In this document: positions 18,084 through 26,631 of the stretch, one piece after another
Layout: every line of letters begins with the position of its first letter
Numbering within the stretch: the first letter of the stretch is position 1
Source: an uncultured Bacteroidales bacterium
Lineage (GTDB): Bacteria; Bacteroidota; Bacteroidia; Bacteroidales; Bacteroidaceae
Reading direction: 5' to 3'
DNA: 64,000 bases
Assembly: GCA_902798615.1 (NCBI GenBank)
Contig: CADBXL010000007.1
Coordinates: forward strand, 1-64,000
Notes under the pieces: model-generated
Databases searched by the model: none
What the model saw: the letters and a program-made list of their open reading frames with translations, nothing else
What the model was told of the DNA's origin: nothing
Made by a program: the position numbers and the translations under genes

Positions 18084-18578
18084 TTATTTAACCTTTTTCC
18101 ATATCTCTACAAACGCATCTCTATCCTTATTAACACCGATGAGTCGCATAACATTGTTTCCTTCCTGCAATTCAAAGGTAGCTTCAGTACTTCTGTCCTC
18201 TTGATGCCATTCTGCCTCATTCGGGTCTTTTAGCAAAATCGGCTCGTAAGCTGATTCGTAGTTAAGGATTAGTTTGTTATTGGAGATTGTATATTTTCCC
18301 TTATATTTAAACAAATATCCTTCCTTGTCAGTTTCTGTTGAATTGGGATCGAAAACAATGTCCTTGGTGAATAAGGTAAATGTTCCGTCCTCGTTAAGTG
18401 TTAACGAGCGTACTGTGTTTGGATATCCTGGCTCATAATACTCCCACGTACCAGCAAGTTGATTAACGACCTTGTCTTCTGGGATTTCATCTTCGTCGTC
18501 ATCCCCACATGAGGTCAACGCGAGATTACAACACGCGAACATCAGCACAAGGCTGAGAATTGAAAAAATCTTTTTCAT
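18084..18578 (-). CDS. Lipocalin-like lipoprotein
   Basis: The 164-residue protein starts at ATG 18578 (the earlier in-frame TTG at 18587 is not needed). A signal peptide ends in ALTSC, giving a lipidated cysteine followed by the acidic GDDDEDE stretch common to surface-exposed Bacteroidetes lipoproteins. The rest, QLAGTWEYYEPG then alternating strands ending FVEIWKKVK, looks like the small lipocalin-like domains of the phylum. No ligand or function can be read. It lies 50 bp downstream of the DUF3078 gene and may share its transcript. Confidence 0.78.
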   Translation of the reverse strand: MKKIFSILSLVLMFACCNLALTSCGDDDEDEIPEDKVVNQLAGTWEYYEPGYPNTVRSLTLNEDGTFTLFTKDIVFDPNSTETDKEGYLFKYKGKYTISNNKLILNYESAYEPILLKDPNEAEWHQEDRSTEATFELQEGNNVMRLIGVNKDRDAFVEIWKKVK

Positions 18579-18637
18579 TGTTAACAATTATGATTTGCAA
18601 TTTAACATTATCGAATTCTTCGTTCTTAACTCTTCAC

Positions 18638-19738
18638 TTAGAAGTTATATCCCACACCTACGCCGAGGATGGTCTTGAACTGAAGTCTTTCTGCCTCATT
18701 ACCGTCCTTGTCGGCAATCATTACTCCATTATAGTATTTCATAGATGTTGAGAATGTCATTTGCAGGCACTTGAAAAGCTGGTATGAGAGAGCCAGATCC
18801 CAATCCACATCGAAGTTGCCTATGCAACGGTTGTTGTCTCTGTATCTAAGTACTTTCGGCTTGTCTGTGCCCTCGTTGATGTTTATCTTCTTTCTGTCAC
18901 TTGCGTAAGGTGTGTAAAGACCGAGAGTTGAAGTGACTTTCAAATCCTTTATAGAATAGTTTAGAGCACCTTTAACGGAGAAACCTAACTCTGCACGAGT
19001 GTTCATGCTGAAGTCCTTCTCGTCTTTGTCATTATATTTCCATACGGCATACTTCTCTTTTAGAACACGCTCTAAGCCTCCCTCTTCTGGATAGAGATTC
19101 TTATACTTCTCATTCATTGCATCACTTACAGCTACGGTTGTAAAGCGACCTGCGATAGGAGACATATAGACAGAGATAATGTCGTTTGGCTTCCAGTCTA
19201 TACCGATAGATACATCTGTATATGCAGGAGCAAAGAACTTTGAGATGATAGGGTTGTCATCGTTCTTGCCCTCGTAGCTTCTACCGAGCGCGAACTGGGT
19301 GTTGAAGCCGAGAAGGGCCGCAGCAAACCATTTTGGAGCGAACTCGTAACCTACTTTAGAGTTGAATTTGATACGGTCACTTGATTTCTGAACCTTATCG
19401 TCCTTCTGGTCGATGTATGACATACCATACTCCAAGTCAAGGTTGTTGTCCCATGCAATCTTGTCCTTGTGATAGAGCAGACGCAGACGGCCGAATATCA
19501 CGCCGTTTATGTTGTCGTTACCACCTGCAGCCCAGTTTGAAAGGCTTGTGGCAGCTGCATTTAGTCCCGTCACACCAGAGAACTTCCAAATCTTGTCACC
19601 AGTATCCACTTCTTTTAAGGCTTTCTTGGCTTCTGCAGCAGCCTCAGCCTGAGTCTGAACTTTTTCCTTGTCCACTTCCTGTGCATTAGCCATCATTGCG
19701 GATGCCATCATGCAAGCGAAAAACACGATTTTCTTCAT
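18638..19738 (-). CDS. DUF3078-type outer membrane protein
   Basis: The 366-residue protein starts at ATG 19738, 50 bp downstream of a good promoter. The signal peptide is cleaved after MANAQ. The segment WKFSGVTGLNAAATSLSNWAAGGNDNI is the hallmark of DUF3078 proteins, and the many amphipathic strands ending in a C-terminal Phe (GVGVGYNF) indicate an outer membrane beta barrel. Function is unknown for the family. Confidence 0.85.
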   Translation of the reverse strand: MKKIVFFACMMASAMMANAQEVDKEKVQTQAEAAAEAKKALKEVDTGDKIWKFSGVTGLNAAATSLSNWAAGGNDNINGVIFGRLRLLYHKDKIAWDNNLDLEYGMSYIDQKDDKVQKSSDRIKFNSKVGYEFAPKWFAAALLGFNTQFALGRSYEGKNDDNPIISKFFAPAYTDVSIGIDWKPNDIISVYMSPIAGRFTTVAVSDAMNEKYKNLYPEEGGLERVLKEKYAVWKYNDKDEKDFSMNTRAELGFSVKGALNYSIKDLKVTSTLGLYTPYASDRKKININEGTDKPKVLRYRDNNRCIGNFDVDWDLALSYQLFKCLQMTFSTSMKYYNGVMIADKDGNEAERLQFKTILGVGVGYNF

Positions 19739-19785
19739 TTCCTTATTATGGTATTTATTGTCTTTTATATCACAAATAACGGCTG

Positions 19786-19817
19786 CAAAATTATACAAAT
19801 TTTATGACACATCCAAA
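19786..19817 (-). promoter_or_regulatory. Promoter of the DUF3078 gene
   Basis: Minus-strand TTTG (complement of 19814-19817), 20 nt spacer, TAATTTTG (complement of 19786-19793). Confidence 0.82.
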
Positions 19818-20112
19818 TATTTCCTTTGCAATTTTCTTGTTGTGCGGAATTTCCTTATTTTTTGTCAGTTTTAGATGAAAATGCCATTAAAGAAACCTTA
19901 TTCCGATGGTATTTCTATTGTTTTTATTGCTCCTTCAACTTCTATTATTTTGATTTTTTCCTTAGATTTGATTTTTTTTGTATTCTGATTGCAAAGTTGC
20001 AAACCTTTCCTTATTCGCCAAGGAACACATGATTTTTTATATGTGCTAAGTTTGGTCCTCCGTTAATCCGCCGAACCAAACTCGTTGATACTCCTATCGT
20101 AGAATCCATCTT

Positions 20113-20157
20113 CACCGACTTTGCACCGACTTTGCACCGACTTTGGTACGGAGGATC
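20113..20157. repeat. 11-bp tandem array (CACCGACTTTG x 3)
   Basis: Three exact copies of CACCGACTTTG occupy 20113-20145, followed by GTACGGAGGATC. An array with the same unit and the same flank, in the opposite orientation, is at 59308-59340. An inverted repeat (CCTCCGTTAATCCGCC near 20057 against GGAGGATCAACGGAGG) surrounds it. Confidence 0.9.
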
Positions 20158-20246
20158 AACGGAGGGACATGGGTGTAAAAGAAGAGCTGCATAAGAGTAA
20201 CGTAAGAGGAGCATTGGAGGAGTAGAGGATAGAAAAAGGCATTAAA

Positions 20247-20532
20247 AAAACACCCCACTGGTCTCACGACTGGTGGGGTGTTGAAAAAAATATGTTTAAC
20301 TAAAATCCTTTTCTAAATCCAAAGAACAACCTCGCGGTTCTTCTTATGCTATCCAAGAGTCAAACAATCTTTAACCTAATAACTAAAACCTAAATCTATT
20401 ATTCTACTAACCTAAACAATCTTTTTAAATCGTCTGAGGAATGTTTCCGGAACGTGTCCTTTTTCCTTTCAACGATATTTTGTGAGAAATTCAAACAAGT
20501 TTGCTGTAAGCTTGTGCTTGTTTCTTATTTCC
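20247..20532 (-). ncRNA. Candidate non-coding RNA, ~285 nt, unknown function
   Basis: A consensus promoter starts transcription near 20532 and a strong hairpin terminator (AACACCCCACCAGTCG with its partner ending in GTGGGGTGTT, complement of 20250-20282, followed by T7) ends it. Between them no ATG occurs in any frame of the transcribed strand. Local hairpins include AACAAG/CTTGTT near the 5' end and AAGAACC-GCGA-GGTTGTTCTT near 20322-20344. The next gene downstream has its own promoter, so this is not a leader. It could be a member of the Bacteroidales-1 RNA type, which is also bounded by such a promoter and terminator, or 6S RNA; I cannot decide. Confidence 0.65.
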
Positions 20533-20537
20533 GAGTG

Positions 20538-20569
20538 CAAAATTACTGCTAATTTTTTGTGTACGCAAA
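20538..20569 (-). promoter_or_regulatory. Promoter of the candidate ncRNA
   Basis: Minus-strand TTTG (complement of 20566-20569), exactly 20 nt, TAATTTTG (complement of 20538-20545). This is among the best promoter matches in the window. Confidence 0.82.
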
Positions 20570-20650
20570 CAATTTGACGTTTTTTTTATCCGCAAGTATC
20601 AATACTTGATGCATGTCAATCTTTTGTGTGCGTGCACATAAAAGGAAGTA

Positions 20651-21220
20651 CTATAAAAGCACTAATCCTGCGAATGCTGCGTAGATTATCATTCGGATAG
20701 GATTGATACCGACCCATTTTGTTCCTACGAATGTAGCAGCAAAGAGGAATATGGAAACATAGAACTGCCAGGGATTATCTGGCGTAGAGAAATTCTCCTT
20801 GTTTGCAAGGAGTAGGGTAGCGGCTGCAAGAAGTCCTACTACGGCTGGACGAAGCCCAAGGAATATGCTCTGCACAGGACTCGTGTTCATATATTTCATA
20901 AACAGCTTGCTGATGACAATCATAAGCACGAAGCAGGGGAGCATTAGGGCAAATGTGGCGGTACATGATCCTAACATGCCAAGGAATGTGTCGCCTGTGA
21001 GGTTATATACGGCCGTATAGCCGCAGTATGTGGCAGAGTTGATGCCTATAGGACCTGGGGTGATTTGTGAAATAGCGATTATATTTGTGAATTCAGCGGA
21101 TGTCATCCAATGGTGCTCGTACACCACTTGAGTCTGAATCAGGGAAATCATTCCATAGCCTCCACCGAATCCGAAAAGGCCTATTATAAAGAAAGTATAG
21201 AAGATTGTAAAGAAAATCAT
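20651..21220 (-). CDS. Chromate transporter-family (CHR) protein, half-size subunit
   Basis: This 189-residue membrane protein has the CHR domain: FFIIGLFGFGGGYGMISLIQ at the N terminus and ISQITPGPIGINSATYCGY, then about five hydrophobic segments including LGLRPAVVGLLAAATLLL. CHR proteins are known for chromate efflux, but the physiological substrate in gut bacteria is unclear. The gene follows a second half-size CHR gene by 15 bp, so the two probably form a heterodimer. Confidence 0.9.
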   Translation of the reverse strand: MIFFTIFYTFFIIGLFGFGGGYGMISLIQTQVVYEHHWMTSAEFTNIIAISQITPGPIGINSATYCGYTAVYNLTGDTFLGMLGSCTATFALMLPCFVLMIVISKLFMKYMNTSPVQSIFLGLRPAVVGLLAAATLLLANKENFSTPDNPWQFYVSIFLFAATFVGTKWVGINPIRMIIYAAFAGLVLL

Positions 21221-21235
21221 ATTTTTTTAAAGAAC

Positions 21236-21850
21236 TTATTCTGTAGGCTTAATGAATTGTCCGTAAAGGAAACCTCCGATGCCGGCAGCAAGGATTATGT
21301 ATATTGGGTTAACGCCTAATGCCCAGATGAGTATGGCGGTTATGAAAGGTATCCAGCAATTGATGAACGTGATTTTCGCACGTACCGCCATGTTCCAAGT
21401 TGGTACGGCGATGAGAGCTACGACTGCTGGTCGGATGCCGGCAAATACGCTTGCTACCCAAGGGATATTCTGGAAGTTGTGGAAGAACATGGCAATCAGC
21501 AATATAATAAGGAATGATGGCAACGCGGTTCCGAGAGCGCAGCATAAGGCGCCTGCTGTGCCTCGTTTCTTGTAGCCTATGAATGTGGAAATGTTGATTG
21601 CAAATACTCCTGGGCATGATTGCGCAATTGCTATCAGGTCAAGGAATTCGGTCTTTCCGATCCATTTGTGCTTATTAACCACCTCTGCCTCAATCAGCGG
21701 AATCATGGCATATCCTCCACCTATGGTGAAGAGTCCGATACGGAAGAAGGTTGCAAAGAGTACCGCCATAGAAGAAGCGGGCTTGAGTGATGCTCCTTCT
21801 TCGGAAGGGGTATAGACAGATGGGTTGTTATTGATGTTTTCTTGTGTCAT
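21236..21850 (-). CDS. Chromate transporter-family (CHR) protein, half-size subunit
   Basis: This 204-residue protein (from ATG 21850; a non-ATG start at 21874 is possible) is a second half-size CHR domain: FFRIGLFTIGGGYAMIPLIE, IAIAQSCPGVFAINISTFIGY and FAGIRPAVVALIAVPTW. The two halves differ enough to be an old duplication. It lies 13 bp after the stop of a GH43-like gene on the same strand, so the three may be one transcript, an odd combination. Confidence 0.9.
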   Translation of the reverse strand: MTQENINNNPSVYTPSEEGASLKPASSMAVLFATFFRIGLFTIGGGYAMIPLIEAEVVNKHKWIGKTEFLDLIAIAQSCPGVFAINISTFIGYKKRGTAGALCCALGTALPSFLIILLIAMFFHNFQNIPWVASVFAGIRPAVVALIAVPTWNMAVRAKITFINCWIPFITAILIWALGVNPIYIILAAGIGGFLYGQFIKPTE

Positions 21851-21863
21851 TTCTTTATTTCTT

Positions 21864-22952
21864 TTATTGAACAATAGGGAAGGCTTTTACCAGACGGTCA
21901 TATTCCTCGTCGGTTATCCTCATGAAAGAACCGTGCTGTGGAGCGGCCACACCTATTATATTTTTAGGCTCGGAGAAATTGCGCATGTATTTGTCAGCCT
22001 TGCAGATTCTGTAGTTGCGTGGGCGTGATGAGTATTCTATATAAGCAACACGCCATGTTTCATCGCCTTCAAGCTGAAAGGCTGATACCCCCTCGCATTT
22101 CTTTTTGCCCTCGAAGTTCACGTAGTCGGTAGAGTCGGGCTCCGGCCACTTGCCGGTCAGGGAATTGCATGTGGAAGTAAAGAGTCCGGGTTGACCGCCT
22201 TCTTTCTTTATCATCATGTGGTATTTCCCGTCGGCTGGCACGTAGTTTATGTCTGCATCAATAGTGGCATAGCCCCAATCGAATAGCAGACGCGGCTGGG
22301 TGAGGGTGGTAAAACTCTCGTCGGCGTATGAGTAGTACATGCGGTCGTATGCCTCCTCGTTCCTGTTCCAGAGCGAGTAATAAATGAAATAGCCGCCCTT
22401 GCTGCCATCAGGCCATTTATACTCTGAATCCCAGAAAATCTGAGGAGCCCAGACTCGGTTAATGGTACTCCAATCCTTATAAATAGAACGCTCCCGGTCT
22501 TTCCCGGTCTTGGTGTCAGAGAAGATTTTCAGTCCCTTGCGGAAATCGAAAGTCGTTGATTTCCAATGTATGAGGTCGTCGGATGTCAATAGGTTTATGC
22601 CGTAGTTGTCCCATGTCTCTTTCTTTCCAAGACGCTTGGTGGCAGAATTGTTCATGTCGGTAGTCACCATCAAGTAGCCGCTCATATCATGCTTCCTGCA
22701 TATATACGCGTCGCGCGTACCACCTTCTATTGCCGCTAATGCCCTACTGGAGAAAATAGAGTCTCCGTTGATGAGATCCTGAAACGTAATCCCGTCGCGT
22801 GAAACGGCATAGGCAGTCCATTGGCCTCGTCCGCTCATGTGGCAATATAGATAGTTGCCTCCCTTCTGCGGATTTCCGACCGATTGTGCTGTACAGGTCA
22901 AATTATTGATGCACATCAAGACCGTCAAAGGAATTATGCGGGTTATATTCAT
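21864..22952 (-). CDS. Secreted GH43-like glycoside hydrolase
   Basis: The 362-residue protein has a signal peptide (NLTCTAQS) and a five-bladed propeller-like sequence: GGNYLYCHMSGRGQWTAYAV, SDDLIHWKS, VWAPQIFWD, and a TIDADINYV segment. WAPQ in this setting is typical of GH43 arabinosidases and related enzymes. I place it as GH43-like, with arabinan or xylan side chains as possible substrates, but an exact subfamily cannot be given. It is the first gene of a probable transcript with the two CHR genes. Confidence 0.75.
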   Translation of the reverse strand: MNITRIIPLTVLMCINNLTCTAQSVGNPQKGGNYLYCHMSGRGQWTAYAVSRDGITFQDLINGDSIFSSRALAAIEGGTRDAYICRKHDMSGYLMVTTDMNNSATKRLGKKETWDNYGINLLTSDDLIHWKSTTFDFRKGLKIFSDTKTGKDRERSIYKDWSTINRVWAPQIFWDSEYKWPDGSKGGYFIYYSLWNRNEEAYDRMYYSYADESFTTLTQPRLLFDWGYATIDADINYVPADGKYHMMIKKEGGQPGLFTSTCNSLTGKWPEPDSTDYVNFEGKKKCEGVSAFQLEGDETWRVAYIEYSSRPRNYRICKADKYMRNFSEPKNIIGVAAPQHGSFMRITDEEYDRLVKAFPIVQ

Positions 22953-22972
22953 GAAATATGCAATTTTGATTG

Positions 22973-22980
22973 CAAAGTTA
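22973..22980 (-). promoter_or_regulatory. -7 element of the GH43-like gene
   Basis: Minus-strand TAACTTTG (complement of 22973-22980). The leader is only about 15 nt; the -33 element is unclear. Confidence 0.6.
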
Positions 22981-23083
22981 GAAATATTTTTCGAAATAAT
23001 AAACTATTTTTCGGATGATGGTTGTTAATAGGTGTTAAATGTTCGCCTTAATGTTAAATTTGTGGACTTTATGTTACAAATTG

Positions 23084-23115
23084 TTTGGTTAAATCGATTT
23101 TTTTGATTATCTTTG
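23084..23115 (+). promoter_or_regulatory. Promoter of the M23 peptidase gene
   Basis: TTTG at 23084-23087, 20 nt spacer, TATCTTTG at 23108-23115. Confidence 0.8.
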
Positions 23116-23177
23116 CATCAGTTTTCCGCTTTTGGGGAATTGTGGAAACGTTTGAATATTAACTAAACAGTTTTTTG

Positions 23178-24119
23178 ATGAATTTAAAGGAAATATATAA
23201 GCTATTCATACTACCATTTATGTTCGTGCTGGTTTCGACACCAGGTTCCGCTCAGGATTTGCTTGCAAGACAGGCTCCAGTTGATCGCAGAATGCGCGCA
23301 GTTGATACTTTGGCACTTAAGACGGTAATAGAAAGGGAATCTCTTGAAAATCCAGCTTCTCAGCTATACGAAGATTGGGATAATACATACGCTCACAAGC
23401 AGACAGAACTTCCTGACTCGTTCAGAATTAGTTTGAAGCATTTCTGTATGCCTACAACAAGCAGGGTTATTACAAGTAAGATGGGACCACGCTGGAGACG
23501 TATGCACAAGGGAATCGACGTAAAGGTGTATATTGGTGATACTATTCGTGCGGCTTTCTCAGGAAAGGTTCGTGTAAAGAGATACGAGGCTCGTGGCTAT
23601 GGTAAGTTCCTTGTCATCCGCCATCCTAATGGTCTTGAGACTATATACGGTCACATGAGTGACTGGCTGGTAGATGAGAATGAAACAGTTAAGGCTGGTC
23701 AGCCTATCGGTCTTGGTGGTAACACTGGTCGAAGCACAGGTTCACACCTTCACTTTGAGACACGTCTCTGTGGTGTAGCGCTTAATCCTGCCTTGCTCTT
23801 CGACTTCGTCAATCAGGATGTGACAGCCGACTATTATATGTTCCGTAAGAGCAATTACGAGTATGAGTCTGTTGCTATAAACAAGACAATACATCTCGAT
23901 GGTGCTACGGAGGCAACAGAGAATGTTGAGGAGCAGAACGAAATTGCTGCAAGCGAGGTTCGCCAGTACACAGATACACGTTATCATAAGGTTAAGTCTG
24001 GTGAGACACTCTACAGCATTGCTAAGCGTCGCGGTGTAACCGTTGAACAGCTCTGCAAGCTCAATCGTCTGACACGCGACGTTAAGGTTCGCCCAGGTCA
24101 GATCCTACGCTACTCATAA
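23178..24119 (+). CDS. Secreted M23 peptidase with C-terminal LysM domain
   Basis: This 313-residue protein probably cuts peptidoglycan cross-links or acts as a regulator of amidases in the periplasm. The signal peptide (residues 1-26) is followed by an M23 domain with the zinc site HKGIDVKV, a Tyr-Gly-His segment (IYGHMSDW) and GSHLHFETRL, all present. A LysM domain (YHKVKSGETLYSIAKRRGV to VRPGQILRYS) at the C terminus binds glycan. An in-frame TTG three bases upstream is not chosen because ATG 23178 is available. It is monocistronic. Confidence 0.92.
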   Translation: MNLKEIYKLFILPFMFVLVSTPGSAQDLLARQAPVDRRMRAVDTLALKTVIERESLENPASQLYEDWDNTYAHKQTELPDSFRISLKHFCMPTTSRVITSKMGPRWRRMHKGIDVKVYIGDTIRAAFSGKVRVKRYEARGYGKFLVIRHPNGLETIYGHMSDWLVDENETVKAGQPIGLGGNTGRSTGSHLHFETRLCGVALNPALLFDFVNQDVTADYYMFRKSNYEYESVAINKTIHLDGATEATENVEEQNEIAASEVRQYTDTRYHKVKSGETLYSIAKRRGVTVEQLCKLNRLTRDVKVRPGQILRYS

Positions 24120-24187
24120 GAGTGGCCCCGAAAGAAGAATAATTTATAACAATGTTTCCCCCTTTCATAATCAAATAAAAGTTTTGG

Positions 24188-24229
24188 AGGATCAGCCGAG
24201 ACGTGAGTTTCTACTGATCCTTTTTTTGT
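24188..24229 (+). terminator. Terminator of the M23 peptidase gene
   Basis: GGATCAG (24188-24194) pairs with CTGATCC (24215-24221), with further inner pairing around CGTGAG, followed by T7. Confidence 0.82.
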
Positions 24230-24269
24230 GTCTAATAATTTAGACAAATCCAACCCCAAATTTCAAATA

Positions 24270-24365
24270 TTTCAATTATTTCAATAAAAAAAAGACACAC
24301 ATATCTGTGTTCTGAAAAAGACAAGGTATGCCAAAAATCAATTGAAATTATTGAAATAATTGAAA
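24270..24365. repeat. AT-rich inverted repeat
   Basis: TTTCAATTATTTCAAT (24270-24285) is the exact reverse complement of 24350-24365. The ~64 bp between holds no ORF. Confidence 0.85.
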
Positions 24366-24496
24366 TGTCGCGTTATAAACACCATGTTTTCTCCGACTCC
24401 ATAGCGAATCCGAAGCAATTCCTATGCAAATCCCATTTCTAAAAGGGCGAACGGTTGGCAGAAAATTGCAAGAAGAATGATTTTTTCGCATTATTA

Positions 24497-24528
24497 TTTG
24501 CACAAAACAAATATTTTGCATATCTTTG
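24497..24528 (+). promoter_or_regulatory. Promoter upstream of the propeller-thioredoxin lipoprotein
   Basis: TTTG at 24497-24500, 20 nt spacer, TATCTTTG at 24521-24528. The leader to 24737 is about 200 nt and contains a 12-codon ORF and an 11-bp repeat array. Confidence 0.82.
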
Positions 24529-24532
24529 CAGT

Positions 24533-24571
24533 ATGAAGACGGAAAACAGGTATATCGTAATACCGTTATAA
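24533..24571 (+). CDS. Possible 12-codon leader ORF
   Basis: ATG at 24533 lies at or just beside the predicted transcription start and opens MKTENRYIVIPL followed by TAA in the first unit of the 11-bp array. It could be a leaderless regulatory peptide or chance. The paralogous gene at 53150 lacks it. Confidence 0.25.
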   Translation: MKTENRYIVIPL

Positions 24572-24606
24572 GTCCGTTACAGATCCGTTGTAAGTCCGTT
24601 CGCAAG
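24563..24606. repeat. 11-bp array (CCGTTGTAAGT-like, about 3.5 units)
   Basis: Units start at 24563, 24574, 24585 and 24596 (CCGTTATAAGT, CCGTTACAGAT, CCGTTGTAAGT, CCGTTCGCAAG), then AAACGGAC. The last unit and flank match 52998-53028 almost exactly, in the leader of the paralogous gene. Confidence 0.88.
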
Positions 24607-24736
24607 AAACGGACATCAATAGGAACTTTAAGATACTTACCACATTGTGATTACTAACGACAATGACGAGTAAAAACAGAGATTGCCGAAAATCTGAAAA
24701 AGAGTAGGCGCAAAAAACTAATCACCTAAAACTATT

Positions 24737-26323
24737 ATGAAAAAATTTTTCTTTACTTTTTTAATCTCAATCTTACTATGTTCTTGCTCAGAACATGGAA
24801 GTTCTGTTGTGGAAGAATATTTCTTAAGAGGACAGGAAGTTAAGATAGACTCTGCAAATAAGAACATCGGGCCAAAGTTTCTGTTTGGAGAAATCCTATA
24901 TGCCTGGGATATGAACTACCATGGAGGAAAACTTACCAAAAACGAATGGCAGAAAGTAGATGACCTATTAGTAGCTGATGAGCATAACGAGTTGGGACTT
25001 ATGGTTTTATCACAAGATAGTAACGGAGATTTATTTGTATTGAATCGCCCTTGGATGGGAGATAAGTTGCACTCTCTTATAAAAATCCCACATGCCGACA
25101 GTATTGCTGCCGTCAAGGATCAGAGGAAATGGGAAAAATATGACCTGAAGCAAGTGCCTGGAATTCTGACTATGGGCAGTAACTTTAAGATTTTATCAGA
25201 TTCTACTATTCTCGTTGCAGGAGCTGTAAGTTCTGATTTGAGGCATGTATTCTCGATTATTGACTTCAAGAGCCAAAAGCTCATACCTTTAGACTATTGG
25301 CCGGAAGATGGAGCTCCAACTGACAGGGACAAAAACATGCGCTACGAAAAAGACTGTGTTTTATTGGGAAATGGAAAAGGTAAATATCTGTATCAGAATG
25401 GTTTTATACCTCTCGCTTTTACATTTAATATCGAAGGTACAATAGTCAATATACAGAACCAACTGTATTCGTCTAAATTTATAAAAGATGTAAAACCAAC
25501 AGAAAAATTAGCCAGTTGCGCAAATAACGACAGAATCTATATGCTTTATAGGAATGCTAACAGTCAAGGTGGAAAAACAAAGGAATATGTTCCATGGATA
25601 TTTGGCAATACCGTGGAAGTATTCGACTGGGATGGTGTTAAGCAGCAAGTCATCCATCTCGACAACTATGGGCAGAATATTATGCTTTCTGAAGATGGTA
25701 AGACTCTATACCTTATATCAGATTATTCTGAGGATATACCAGATTGCTATATTTACTCTTATGACATTAGTGACCTCGCCAATCATCCAATGATTGATTC
25801 TACTGAAATACAGAAAATCTGCAAGTCTAACGCAGAAAAGAACTTGGAGAAATATGGCAAGAATAATAATGTCAGTTTGAAAGAAGATGACAAGATGGTT
25901 GACTTCGAGCTATACGACTATAATGACAAACCTCACCATCTTAACGAGTTTCTGGGTAAAGGTAAATATACCATCCTCGAAGTGAGCGGAATAGGCTGCG
26001 GTCCTTGTCAGGCAGCAAAACCGTATCTGGAAAAATTCTACAAGCAATACAAAGATAAATTTGAGATGATAACAATTTCCACAGACAGAGTGCTTGAATG
26101 GAAAAAGAAGCCCGTAGGAGAAGTGAGCTGGCATGAGTGGAACGACCACATAATGGCTCGTGATATCATCAAGAAATACGACATAAAAGGTATTCCGACC
26201 TTTATCATAATTGATCCAAAAGGCAAGATACTAAGCAAAAGTCTAAACCTAAAGAATTTCTCTGAGGCATTGAAGAAACTTCTACCAGCCGAAGAAGTGG
26301 ATAAGGTAATAGACTTTAAGTAA
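24737..26323 (+). CDS. Lipoprotein: beta-propeller plus TlpA-like thioredoxin domain (copy 1)
   Basis: This 528-residue lipoprotein (lipobox LLCSC, Cys17) has an N-terminal ~370-residue region that reads as a six-bladed propeller (DSTILVAGA, CANNDRIYMLYR, VIHLDNYGQNIMLSEDGKTLYLIS), then a TlpA/AhpC-like domain from about residue 385 with active site GIGCGPCQAAKPYL and cis-proline KGIPTFIII. It likely reduces or senses thiols at the envelope. A paralogue with the same architecture is at 53150, and ~150 bp of its leader is related too. Context: it precedes the SusC locus but is separated by a terminator and promoter. Confidence 0.85.
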   Translation: MKKFFFTFLISILLCSCSEHGSSVVEEYFLRGQEVKIDSANKNIGPKFLFGEILYAWDMNYHGGKLTKNEWQKVDDLLVADEHNELGLMVLSQDSNGDLFVLNRPWMGDKLHSLIKIPHADSIAAVKDQRKWEKYDLKQVPGILTMGSNFKILSDSTILVAGAVSSDLRHVFSIIDFKSQKLIPLDYWPEDGAPTDRDKNMRYEKDCVLLGNGKGKYLYQNGFIPLAFTFNIEGTIVNIQNQLYSSKFIKDVKPTEKLASCANNDRIYMLYRNANSQGGKTKEYVPWIFGNTVEVFDWDGVKQQVIHLDNYGQNIMLSEDGKTLYLISDYSEDIPDCYIYSYDISDLANHPMIDSTEIQKICKSNAEKNLEKYGKNNNVSLKEDDKMVDFELYDYNDKPHHLNEFLGKGKYTILEVSGIGCGPCQAAKPYLEKFYKQYKDKFEMITISTDRVLEWKKKPVGEVSWHEWNDHIMARDIIKKYDIKGIPTFIIIDPKGKILSKSLNLKNFSEALKKLLPAEEVDKVIDFK

Positions 26324-26337
26324 CATTCGATAATGCG

Positions 26338-26376
26338 CAAAGACACAAGGAGAACGTATCCTTGTGTCTTTGTGCT
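26338..26376 (+). terminator. Terminator of the propeller-thioredoxin gene
   Basis: AAAGACACAAGGA (from 26339) pairs with TCCTTGTGTCTTT (to 26372); the T run after it is weak. Confidence 0.7.
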
Positions 26377-26482
26377 AAAAGCAACAAGTGCCCCATTTGA
26401 CTAAAAAATGTTACATTTTCATACCAAACCTATGTGATTTACTTGACAAATTTCAACTAATCGAAAAATTTTTAGCATTTTG

Positions 26483-26514
26483 TTTGTTCTTTTAATATAA
26501 TTTAAGTACTTTTG
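26483..26514 (+). promoter_or_regulatory. Promoter of the SusC-SusD locus
   Basis: TTTG at 26483-26486, 20 nt spacer, TACTTTTG at 26507-26514. The leader to 26632 is about 112 nt. Confidence 0.8.
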
Positions 26515-26631
26515 CATTTATATACAATACAAATACATAACAATAAAAATTATATTTTCCCGACATAAAAATCCTATAGGTTTGGATGATAAAGGCGTGA
26601 TAAATCTTTAAAGCAATATAGATATTAAGTT

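Noticed and set aside
20113-20157. Short tandem arrays as a CRISPR
   Set aside because: Units are 11 bp with no spacers, and no cas genes are present.
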